Translations under genes and position numbers: made by a program | The notes under the pieces: model-generated | Databases searched by the model: none | The model's input: the letters and a program-made list of their open reading frames with translations, nothing else | What the model was told of the DNA's origin: nothing | Part shown: in pieces, positions 1 through 6,133 of the stretch | Numbering within the stretch: position 1 is the stretch's first letter | How the letters are laid out: every line of letters starts with the position of its first letter | Origin: an uncultured Collinsella sp. | GTDB lineage: Bacteria > Actinomycetota > Coriobacteriia > Coriobacteriales > Coriobacteriaceae | Direction: 5' to 3' | Assembly (NCBI GenBank): GCA_937995345.1 | Contig: CALKKS010000027.1 | Span: 1 to 14,688, forward strand | Length of the DNA: 14,688 bases

Positions 1-1
1 A

Positions 2-55
2 AAGGGAAGAGGTGGGGCATGCCCCGCCTCTTACACCACATCTCTGCGCGCTACC
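2..55. repeat. Left copy of a 54-bp inverted repeat shared by both window ends
   Basis: Bases 2-55 are the exact reverse complement of 14635-14688, with no mismatch over 54 bp; identity stops after base 55. The core at 7-32 is itself a loopless near-palindrome with two 13-bp arms around GCATGC and one T/G mismatch (13 with 26) that would be a G-U wobble in RNA. Read outward, this copy lies downstream of the minus-strand gene ending at 355, just as the other copy lies downstream of the plus-strand gene ending at 14623. No transposase accompanies it. It may be a dispersed palindromic repeat at which an assembly stopped. Confidence 0.9.
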
Positions 56-103
56 CCCGGAGCTCCCCTACGGGAAGCTCCGGGGCACCCTAAAAAGGGT
101 GCC
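55..103. repeat. Two adjacent, mutually overlapping GC-rich hairpins
   Basis: Hairpin A pairs 55-64 (CCCCGGAGCT) with 76-85 over 10 bp, and a short inner CCC/GGG stem lies at 66-68/72-74. Hairpin B pairs 84-91 (GGCACCCT) with 96-103 over 8 bp around an AAAA loop. The two share bases 84-85, so they cannot both form fully. On the minus strand they lie downstream of the nuclease-like gene, but neither has a long U-run, so a terminator role is only possible. Confidence 0.7.
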
Positions 104-104
104 G

Positions 105-155
105 TGGCCAAAAAATGGCAAATATGAGTACTGTTATCAGTTTAGTAACAGGCAA
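105..155 (+). repeat. Left arm of a 51-bp diverged inverted repeat
   Basis: Aligned without gaps to the reverse complement of 271-321, it differs at about 10 of 51 positions. A 16-base block, GCAAATATGAGTACTG (118-133), is perfectly conserved, as is TAACAG. Local hairpins are nested here too: 106-113 pairs with 156-163 (GGCCAAAA/TTTTGGCC) and 131-136 with 146-151 (CTGTTA/TAACAG). It is much more AT-rich than the surrounding genes. The layout suggests two copies of a small intergenic element in opposite orientation. Confidence 0.8.
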
Positions 156-270
156 TTTTGGCCTCTTGGGCAGATTTTGCGCCCAGTGTCGCCAGCCTGA
201 TGCTTAGTTATTCTACATTTGTTTATTATCTTCTTACTTTACGCCGCCTCCGAGTCCTAAATTCCTTGCT

Positions 271-321
271 TTTGCTGTTACTGAATTTGTAGCAGTACTC
301 ATATTTGCTACTTTTTGACCA
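271..321 (-). repeat. Right arm of the 51-bp diverged inverted repeat
   Basis: This is the opposite-orientation partner of 105-155; the conserved 16-mer appears as CAGTACTCATATTTGC at 293-308. It lies about 33 bases downstream of the stop codon of the nuclease-like gene on the minus strand. If the two arms paired they would form a long imperfect stem closing a loop of about 115 bases. Confidence 0.8.
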
Positions 322-354
322 GGGCTATGATTAACCCCCTATTTTCGACGCGAA

Positions 355-1464
355 TTAGCCCGGCTTAAGCCCAAAACACGCCCGCAGCGTGTTAAATAGC
401 GCCTTTTGTTTCTTTCTGCGAGCGTCAACACGGTTGCGATATCGTTTTCCCATGCGCTGGTGGATGCGCCATGCGAGCGCTTCCATCGCTTCCATGTCGC
501 AGAGCATTTCGTTGTTGACCGTCGCGACCTCGATTCCCATAGTAATCAAGCCCGTGTTGCGTTTTTCATCATGGATACGTCCCCTCCGAGAGGAATGGCC
601 CAGCTCACCGTTGTATTCAAGGTCAAACTGGGCTGCTTCCTGATACGCATCGCAAACTGCATGCGGCATCCCCGAGATTGCCTGCGCGCGGTCATCGAAC
701 TCGATCTTGTAGTCGGTCTTAAAAGGACCGCAGGCAAATCCGCCATAGGAATACGGAAGCGAAAACAGGGCGAGCATGATGCACTCCATGGGCGAGCGCA
801 GGTTCTCTGACAGGTAGGGGCACAGGCGCAGCAGCTGTTTAGCGGCACTCCCCTTGCATCCGGAAAGGTATTTTTCCAGTCGATCAGGCGTCAGCACCGG
901 CTCGACTTCAAAGTAGCCCACTTCTGCCGGTTGGTCTTTATCCTTTGCAAGCCTGTTCACGGTGGGTGAGGTGTAGGGAGGCAGATACCGTCCGCGATCG
1001 CTCAGTGAAATCTTGGAACACAGTTCCTGGGCCAGGGCAAACGCCTGGATGCAGCCGACCTCGCGGGCGACGGCAACACAAAGGGCCTCGGGAGATAGGC
1101 TGCACACCCCCGGTTCCACCTCTAGAATCGAGCCGACAGGCAACCCGGAACACACGGACCAGCCCACGCCAGGCATGCGTCGGCGCTGCGCCGCAGATCC
1201 CACCAGCAAGCACAGATCTTCTTGCACCTCGCCGCTTTTGGCTCCAATTCGCACCAGGTCGGGAAGATAGATATCCTCGGTCGAAGGCGATGACGTACAC
1301 AGCACGCGGCGCTCCTCATCGGGATTGAGGTCCTTCCAGCCGATGTAGCCCATCTGCCGGCGCTCGGCTCGAATCATGCGCAACGCCGAGGCGCCCGTCA
1401 GGATCACGGAAGCCGCTAGCTGCTCTTTTGTCGGCTTGTTGCACTGTCTGATTGTTACCGCCAC
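355..1464 (-). CDS. Protein with C-terminal PD-(D/E)XK nuclease-like domain (DUF559/AbiEi-like)
   Basis: A protein of about 369 residues, with two parts. The N-terminal half resembles the substrate or regulator part of AbiEi-like proteins, with a short segment of the 'G..v....Pv.SPe.lcv.vA' type. The C-terminal third fits DUF559/Vsr-like nucleases: S-P-x-E at about 224-227, then Asp272, ten residues later Glu283 in E-Y-N-G, a His-Ser-Ser stretch, Asp299, Arg302 and Gly310. In that family E-x-D-G plus the upstream Asp and Glu bind metal; here Asn replaces the Asp. A very basic helix ends the protein. The start is uncertain: GTG at 1464 has a GGGGTG-type site six bases upstream, while a TTG at 1482 would overlap comF by seven bases without a clear ribosome site. 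Probably co-transcribed with comF. Substrate and role are unknown; defence, toxin or housekeeping nuclease are all possible. Confidence 0.65.
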   Translation of the reverse strand: MAVTIRQCNKPTKEQLAASVILTGASALRMIRAERRQMGYIGWKDLNPDEERRVLCTSSPSTEDIYLPDLVRIGAKSGEVQEDLCLLVGSAAQRRRMPGVGWSVCSGLPVGSILEVEPGVCSLSPEALCVAVAREVGCIQAFALAQELCSKISLSDRGRYLPPYTSPTVNRLAKDKDQPAEVGYFEVEPVLTPDRLEKYLSGCKGSAAKQLLRLCPYLSENLRSPMECIMLALFSLPYSYGGFACGPFKTDYKIEFDDRAQAISGMPHAVCDAYQEAAQFDLEYNGELGHSSRRGRIHDEKRNTGLITMGIEVATVNNEMLCDMEAMEALAWRIHQRMGKRYRNRVDARRKKQKALFNTLRACFGLKPG

Positions 1465-1475
1465 ATGAATCACCC

Positions 1476-2282
1476 CTACCAAACGCGTGCGATAGCGAGG
1501 CCATCAACGGCCGCGGCACCGGCGCGCTTGAGTTCCGCCGAAGCCGCTGCCATCGTCGCACCCGTGGTGATAACGTCGTCGATAAGCAGCAGGCGGCGGC
1601 CCCGCACGTCTTCAACGGTCTCGTACATGCCTCGGGCGCGTTCACGGCGTTCTTCACGACCGAGTTCGCGCTGGTCGCCATGCCCGTACTTAACGAGGGC
1701 ATCGAGCAACGGAACACCCGACAGCTCGCAAAATGGGCGCGCGATGGCCTCCATGTGATCAAAGCCGCGCCGCCGAAACGCCGCCGCCGTCGCGGGCACA
1801 AACACCACCGCATCGGCGCCGGACAACACACCGCCGTAGCGTTCGGGTGCCGCGACCTGGGCATGTAAGGCGGTGTCGTATAGCAGCTCCGCTAGATACG
1901 ACGCCAGGCGTCGCTCGCCCGCGTCTTTGTACGCTTTAATGATCCGCGGCAGCGGATGCGTGTAAACGGCACATGCCAGGCACCGGTCGAGTGCTTCGGC
2001 CATCGCCGAGGACGAACCCTCGACCGAGCACTCGGTGCACAGCAAGTCTCCAAACGGGGCGCCGCATCGAGTGCAGCTATGCCGCGGGTCGATGAGCGCA
2101 AGCGCCGCCAAGCAGTCTTGGCAAATAAGCGCGCCGGAGCGCTCGCAGCCGGCGCATCGCGTGGGCGACAACGCCTCAAGCGCCTCGTGCGCCGCCCGCT
2201 CGGCAAACGGTAGCAATTCGTCCGCAAACGGTAGAATGCCGGCACCTTGCAGGCATCCCAACACATTCAAATGTCTCTTCAC
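1476..2282 (-). CDS. comF: ComF family phosphoribosyltransferase-like DNA-uptake protein
   Basis: A 268-residue ComF-family protein. ComF is a cytoplasmic factor needed for DNA uptake in competent bacteria and has a type I phosphoribosyltransferase fold. Four CxxC pairs (Cys43/46, 54/57, 70/73, 82/85) make up the N-terminal zinc-finger part. The family block VP...FRRRGFDH lies at 162-176, and the PRPP-binding loop L-L-L-I-D-D-V-I-T-T-G-A-T at 231-243. Translation appears to begin at a GTG with GGGAGG about nine bases upstream, inside the 3' arm of a perfect hairpin (2286-2321). Its own promoter lies just beyond. The nuclease-like gene follows directly. No other competence gene is present, so whether the host is transformable cannot be judged here. 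Confidence 0.9.
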   Translation of the reverse strand: MKRHLNVLGCLQGAGILPFADELLPFAERAAHEALEALSPTRCAGCERSGALICQDCLAALALIDPRHSCTRCGAPFGDLLCTECSVEGSSSAMAEALDRCLACAVYTHPLPRIIKAYKDAGERRLASYLAELLYDTALHAQVAAPERYGGVLSGADAVVFVPATAAAFRRRGFDHMEAIARPFCELSGVPLLDALVKYGHGDQRELGREERRERARGMYETVEDVRGRRLLLIDDVITTGATMAAASAELKRAGAAAVDGLAIARVW

Positions 2283-2285
2283 GAC

Positions 2286-2321
2286 ACAACCCTCCCTACG
2301 CTCGGTCGCAGGGAGGGTTGT
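2286..2321 (-). promoter_or_regulatory. 5' leader hairpin that hides the comF ribosome-binding site
   Basis: A perfect 12-bp stem pairs 2286-2297 with 2310-2321 around a 12-base loop. Read on the minus strand, its 3' arm contains AGGGAGG, the likely Shine-Dalgarno of comF, and the stem ends three bases before the GTG. The predicted transcript starts only a few bases upstream, so the hairpin would sit at the very 5' end. It has no U-run and so is unlikely to be a ricT terminator. A role in lowering or switching comF translation is inferred. Confidence 0.6.
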
Positions 2322-2333
2322 TGATTCAGCGCT

Positions 2334-2339
2334 ATGATA
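2334..2339 (-). promoter_or_regulatory. Probable -10 element for comF
   Basis: On the minus strand this reads TATCAT preceded by GGGG, the same GGGGTATMA pattern seen upstream of tmk and hypB. It would start a leader of about 45 bases. No good -35 is visible at 17 bp; a TTGCCC lies 14 bp upstream. The hairpin 2340-2356 abuts it. Confidence 0.5.
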
Positions 2340-2356
2340 CCCCGATGCGCTCGGGG
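2340..2356 (-). terminator. Possible ricT terminator hairpin
   Basis: CCCCGA (2340-2345) pairs with TCGGGG (2351-2356) around a five-base loop, about 30 bases past the ricT stop on the minus strand. What follows is TATCAT rather than a U-run, so it is a weak terminator candidate that also overlaps the comF promoter. Confidence 0.35.
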
Positions 2357-2384
2357 CAAGGCGGGTTAAATCCGCTCGCGGGCG

Positions 2385-4085
2385 TTATTCGCCGGCGGGC
2401 GGTTGTGGTGCAGACGAAGACGGAGTCGAGCCCTCGCCACCATCTTGACGCGGCTTGCGGGAACGACGACGGCGACGGCGCTTTTGGCCCTGGTCGGCCG
2501 AACCCTCGCCACCACGATCTTCGCGCGACTCGCGTTCGTCGCGAGCAGCGCCGCGCGCGGCCTTGGCAGCCGCCCCTCCGCCATCTCCGGGACGACGACG
2601 TGTGACCTTGACCTCGCCATCCGAGACCTGATCGGCCACGGAGGGCACCGAGGGCTTTTGCTGCGTGCCCGAGGAATGGCGACGACGCGGACGCGGGGCG
2701 CGCTCGTCATCGTTGCGCTGCTTGCCACCCTTGTCGGCAGGCGTATCGGAACCCGAACCACCCTTGGGGGCGGCACCGGCTTCGCGAGCGGCTGCGGCGC
2801 GGAAGGCGTCCTCGCGCTCCTCGCTCGACAAATGGCGGCGGCGACGGCGCGTGGGATTCATGCCACCGCCGCGATTTTGCTGCTGAGGCTGCTGAGCCTC
2901 GCGCTCGCGGGAGGAATTCTTGCCTGCGGGAGCGGCCTCGCCGGCATCGCCCGAACCCGAGCGCTTGCGACGACGACGGCCACCGGCGGCCTCCTCGGCC
3001 TCGGGCGCCTCGGCCTTTCCGCGGCCCTTTCCGCGGCCGCGACCCTCGCCCTGACTCTGACCGGCACGGGTATCGGCGTCCACATCGCGACGGCGGCGCT
3101 TGGGCATCGACGTGCCGGCCAGACGGTCGGCACTCGACAGGCCATCGCCCACGTCGACGCCGTTCTCGCGGTCGAGCTCCATAAGCGCCAGGCGCATCTC
3201 GGGCGACTCGATGCGCTCGAGCACATCGCGCGTCACGCAGTCGGGGCGGCAGCTGCAGCCCTGCTCGGCGGCCTTCTTCTTGCAGCCCTCCGAGCACGTC
3301 ATATCGGCCAGGTTGACCTTAAAGACTTTGCCGTTCTCCAGGCGCAACACCAGCTGCTCGCGCGGCGTGTCATATTCCTGGATGCGCGCCTTGCCAAGCG
3401 GCGTATCGATAAGCGTCTTCTTTTTGGGCGCGCGGCTCTTAAAGTCCTTGTAGGCCTCGAACTCGTAGCGCAGGCAGCACATCAGGCGGCCGCAGACGCC
3501 GCTAATCTTGGACGAGTTGAGCGGCAGGTCCTGCTCTTTTGCCATGCGGATCGAAACCGGCTCAAACTGTCCGCCAAAGCGCGTGCAGCAGAGCTCCTGG
3601 CCACACTGGGCATAGCCGCCCACCAGGCGGGTCTCGTCACGCACGCCGATCTGGCGCATGTCGACGCGAATGTGCAGCGTCGAGGACAGGTCCTTGACGA
3701 GCTGACGGAAATCGACGCGCTCCTCGGCCGCAAAGTAGAACACGGCCTTCTCGCCGCCAAACAGGTACTCGACGCCGACCGGCTTCATCTCGAGGTCGAG
3801 CTCCTTGACCAGACGGCGGAAATCGACCATGGCCTCGTCACCCTGGATAGCCAGGTCGTCGGCAAGCTGCAGGTCGATGTCGCTCGCTACGCGCAACACG
3901 GGCTTGAGCGGCTGACCGATTTCGTCGAGCGGCACCTCGAAGGGATCGGCCGTGACCAGGCCGATCTCGGTTCCGCGCTCGGTAGAACAAATGGCATAAT
4001 CAGCCTCGAGGATATCCAGGTCCTGTGGGTCGAACCACAGGTCGCGCGAGGCGTAGGTAAACTTAACGGGTACGACTAACGGCAT
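2385..4085 (-). CDS. ricT: RicT (YaaT/PSP1 domain) with long arginine-rich tail
   Basis: A 566-residue protein. Residues 1 to about 225 match RicT/YaaT: the PSP1 domain is at roughly 60-150, and the signature cysteines are C161-G-Q-E-L-C166-C167 and V-C198-G-R-L-M-C203-C204. In Bacillus, RicT with RicA and RicF forms an Fe-S cluster complex that directs RNase Y mRNA processing. The usual protein is under 300 residues. Here a second cysteine group follows (C264, C268, C277, C279, C283), and then about 240 disordered residues with repeated RRRR blocks, acidic patches and Gly/Ala/Gln stretches. The gene overlaps the holB end by ten bases; AGGAAGG precedes the ATG. The order tmk-holB-ricT parallels the tmk to yaaT cluster of Bacillus. 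The tail may bind RNA; that is inference. Confidence 0.92.
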   Translation of the reverse strand: MPLVVPVKFTYASRDLWFDPQDLDILEADYAICSTERGTEIGLVTADPFEVPLDEIGQPLKPVLRVASDIDLQLADDLAIQGDEAMVDFRRLVKELDLEMKPVGVEYLFGGEKAVFYFAAEERVDFRQLVKDLSSTLHIRVDMRQIGVRDETRLVGGYAQCGQELCCTRFGGQFEPVSIRMAKEQDLPLNSSKISGVCGRLMCCLRYEFEAYKDFKSRAPKKKTLIDTPLGKARIQEYDTPREQLVLRLENGKVFKVNLADMTCSEGCKKKAAEQGCSCRPDCVTRDVLERIESPEMRLALMELDRENGVDVGDGLSSADRLAGTSMPKRRRRDVDADTRAGQSQGEGRGRGKGRGKAEAPEAEEAAGGRRRRKRSGSGDAGEAAPAGKNSSREREAQQPQQQNRGGGMNPTRRRRRHLSSEEREDAFRAAAAREAGAAPKGGSGSDTPADKGGKQRNDDERAPRPRRRHSSGTQQKPSVPSVADQVSDGEVKVTRRRPGDGGGAAAKAARGAARDERESREDRGGEGSADQGQKRRRRRRSRKPRQDGGEGSTPSSSAPQPPAGE

Positions 4086-5203
4086 TTCAGTGCCTTCCTG
4101 ATATCGAACAGCATGACCTCGATGGCCAGCTGGGGAGTAACGTTTCTGGCGATGTTGCGCTCAGCGGTGGCGACCGCCTCGAGCGCCCGGGTGGCACCCG
4201 CAACATTGGTCGCGGCGGCAAGCCGCCCGATCGTGTCGCGCACGTCCTCGTTCACAACGTCTGCCGCCTCATCCTGAAGCGTCAGCAGCACGTCGCGCAT
4301 GAGCGTCCGCGCGCTCGCCAGCGCTTCCATGATACCCGAACGCTCGCGCGCGTTGAGTTCGCGCTTGTTGCGGTCCTCAAGCTGCTTCAATGCTCCACGC
4401 GACAGGTAATCGGCGTTTTGCTCGAGCACCTTTTCCTGCGTGGACTTGACCTCGGCGAGCGGCGCCTTGACGGCGACGATGAGCGACTTGGCGCGACTGA
4501 GCACATCGGCCTCGTCGGCGGCGATGAGCGAGTCGATGGCACGGACCATCTGGCGACGGGCGTCCTGGCGCTCGGCGCTCTTGAGGAACTCGATACCACG
4601 CGTGGGGCTTCCCGCCACGGCGACGGCCATGCGGCAGCGCGCGGGGTCCTGACCGGTGGCGCGGCTCACGGCCTGCGCGGCCACAACGGGCGACACCAGC
4701 CGAAACGGTACGCACTGGCAGCGGCTCACGATGGTGGGCAGCATCACGTCGGCCGAGGTGCCCAGCAGGATGAACATGACGCCCTCGGGCGGTTCCTCGA
4801 GCGTTTTGAGCAGCGCGTTGGCGGTGTTGGCGCGCAGCTGCTCGGCACGGTCGATGATGTAGACCTTTGCCTTGGCGCGGATGGGTGCCAGCGGCACGTC
4901 ATCGAGCAGCTCGCGGGTCTGGGCGATGAGATAGCCCGTAGCGCTTTCGGGCGTGTAATAGTGCACGTCGGGGTGCGTATGGCGCGAGACGCGCACGCAG
5001 CTGTCGCACGAACCACAGCCGTCCTGCTCGCACAGAAATGCCTGGGCAAGCGCCCATGCGGCGTCGAGCTTACCGGCACCGGGCGCGCCCAAAAACAGGT
5101 AGGCGTGCGATGCGCGGCCGTTTGCGATGGCGTTGGTCAAAAAGTCGCGCACGCGCTCTTGGGTGTCGAGCTTGGCCAGCAGGCTTGCCTGAGCGGGGGC
5201 CAT
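4076..5203 (-). CDS. holB: DNA polymerase III delta' subunit
   Basis: A 375-residue clamp-loader subunit that works with tau/gamma and delta to load the sliding clamp. It shows the AAA+ layout: a degenerate P-loop G39-A-P-G-A-G-K45-L (Leu where ATP-binding homologues have Thr/Ser, in keeping with a non-catalytic delta'), a zinc module with Cys58, Cys63, Cys66 and Cys69, a Walker B-like V-Y-I-I-D-R-A-E at about 114-121, and the S160-R-C motif in the sensor 1 region. A longer upstream frame exists, but the start at 5203 has GGAGG at good distance, gives the usual N-terminus and lies one base after the tmk stop. Part of a tmk-holB-ricT operon. Confidence 0.93.
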   Translation of the reverse strand: MAPAQASLLAKLDTQERVRDFLTNAIANGRASHAYLFLGAPGAGKLDAAWALAQAFLCEQDGCGSCDSCVRVSRHTHPDVHYYTPESATGYLIAQTRELLDDVPLAPIRAKAKVYIIDRAEQLRANTANALLKTLEEPPEGVMFILLGTSADVMLPTIVSRCQCVPFRLVSPVVAAQAVSRATGQDPARCRMAVAVAGSPTRGIEFLKSAERQDARRQMVRAIDSLIAADEADVLSRAKSLIVAVKAPLAEVKSTQEKVLEQNADYLSRGALKQLEDRNKRELNARERSGIMEALASARTLMRDVLLTLQDEAADVVNEDVRDTIGRLAAATNVAGATRALEAVATAERNIARNVTPQLAIEVMLFDIRKALKCR

Positions 5204-5204
5204 G

Positions 5205-5888
5205 CTACTCAGCCTCCTGGGCAAGCGCGGCGGCGACGGCATCTTGGGGAACATCGAGGCCATACGCGCGAACCTGCTCGACCGTCTGCGCGAAGACGTC
5301 TGCAATCGACGCGGTGGCGTCGATGAGCTTTACGCGGTCTGGCTCCTCGGCAGCAATGGCACAAAATCCCTGGTAGACGCGCTCCTGGAAGGCCATGCCC
5401 TTGGCCTCCATGCGATCGGCCGCACCGCGGGCCGCCATGCGCAGCGCCGCCTGCTCGGGCGTGATGTGATAGACGAGCGTGAGCGCCGGGTGCGTCCCCG
5501 CGACAGCCAGGTTGTTGGCGTCGCGCACCATCTGGCGATCGAGGCCGTCGGCAAACGCCTGGTAGCAGGTCGTGGAATCGTAGAAGCGATCGCACAGGAC
5601 CACCTTGCCGGCCGCAAGGGCGGGGGCGATGACCTCGTGCACCAGCTGGGCGCGCGCCGCCTCGTAGAGCAGCAACTCGCAGGTGTCCCCCATCGCCGTG
5701 TTAGCGGGGTCGAGCAGCAGGGCGCGAATCTTTTCGCTGATGGCGGTGCCGCCCGGCTCGCGCAGGCTCACAACCTGGTAGCCAGCGAGCTCGAGCGCAC
5801 GGGCAAGCAGGCGCGCCTGCGTGGACTTGCCGGCGCCGTCGACGCCCTCGAGCGTGATAAAGCTATGTTGAGCGGGCTCAAAAGCCAT
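5205..5888 (-). CDS. tmk: Thymidylate kinase
   Basis: A 227-residue kinase that phosphorylates dTMP to dTDP with ATP, the committed step to dTTP. It shows the P-loop G15-V-D-G-A-G-K-S22, the R-E-P-G-G substrate motif at 43-47, the D100-R-F-Y-D-S-T motif, and a LID region with R-M-A-A-R around 150-154. The ATG is preceded by AGGAAGGGG about eight bases upstream. It is the first gene of the tmk-holB-ricT run. About 20 residues are added at the C-terminus compared with a minimal family member. Confidence 0.96.
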   Translation of the reverse strand: MAFEPAQHSFITLEGVDGAGKSTQARLLARALELAGYQVVSLREPGGTAISEKIRALLLDPANTAMGDTCELLLYEAARAQLVHEVIAPALAAGKVVLCDRFYDSTTCYQAFADGLDRQMVRDANNLAVAGTHPALTLVYHITPEQAALRMAARGAADRMEAKGMAFQERVYQGFCAIAAEEPDRVKLIDATASIADVFAQTVEQVRAYGLDVPQDAVAAALAQEAE

Positions 5889-5941
5889 GGGCGCAGCCCC
5901 TTCCTACAAGGCGCGAAAATGCAAGTTATAGCAACCAAGCC

Positions 5942-5947
5942 ATGATA
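5942..5947 (-). promoter_or_regulatory. Probable -10 element for tmk operon
   Basis: On the minus strand this reads TATCAT directly after GGACGCTGGGG, giving a leader of about 47 bases. A second candidate, TATAAC, lies nearer the gene (about 5924-5929). The upstream block GGACGCTGGG also precedes the -10 of the divergent zinc-ribbon gene in mirror orientation. Confidence 0.5.
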
Positions 5948-5995
5948 CCCCAGCGTCCGGCGCACCCCAAATCCCACCTAGTCCCAGGCGACTAC

Positions 5996-6066
5996 TAAGT
6001 TGCGGTGAAATAGGGGCTGGTTACAGCCCTGAGGCCACCAAACCCTCCCTATTTCACCGCAACTTA
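5996..6066. repeat. Hairpin repeat, copy 1 (20-bp perfect stem)
   Basis: TAAGTTGCGGTGAAATAGGG (5996-6015) pairs perfectly with 6047-6066 around a 31-base loop. The stem core TTGCGGTGAAATAGGG and the flank (CCGCAACTTATGAG, then a G-run) recur at 7138-7210, while the loops differ. This copy lies between two divergent promoters and upstream of both genes, so it is not a transcription terminator for either. It probably belongs to a dispersed palindromic repeat family or is a protein-binding site. Confidence 0.85.
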
Positions 6067-6090
6067 TGAGGGGGAGTTTTGGACGCTGGG

Positions 6091-6096
6091 TATAAT
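6091..6096 (+). promoter_or_regulatory. Probable -10 element for the zinc-ribbon gene
   Basis: A perfect TATAAT follows GGACGCTGGG, with the start codon 38 bases downstream. No convincing -35 is seen at 16-18 bp, where the sequence is G-rich and adjoins hairpin copy 1. Confidence 0.6.
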
Positions 6097-6133
6097 CGTC
6101 GTATTGCATTGAAATGTGGCGAAAGGAGTGGCA

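Larger units (their letters stand above)
56..354. other. Gene-free, palindrome-rich, partly AT-rich intergenic region
   Basis: No convincing gene is present between the left end and the stop codon at 355. The only open frame (12-200, plus) runs through the repeats and looks non-biological. The stretch 156-270 between the two repeat arms is distinctly AT-rich for this window and shows no gene, tRNA or recognisable RNA. The region therefore consists of the end repeat, two GC-rich hairpins and two copies of an inverted element. Confidence 0.75.

Noticed and set aside
12..200. Small plus-strand open frame at the left end
   Set aside because: It runs through palindromic repeats and the start lies inside the end repeat, with no ribosome site.
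325..330. TATGAT resembling a plus-strand -10
   Set aside because: No plus-strand gene follows; the next gene is on the minus strand.
2403..4079. Plus-strand open frame of about 558 codons opposite ricT
   Set aside because: It is antisense to a gene with strong family motifs, with a low-complexity Ala/Leu/Thr composition that comes from the arginine-rich tail coding on the other strand.
4076..5203. Leu instead of Thr/Ser in the holB P-loop as a damaging mutation
   Set aside because: Delta' subunits generally do not hydrolyse ATP and often have degenerate P-loops, so this is expected.
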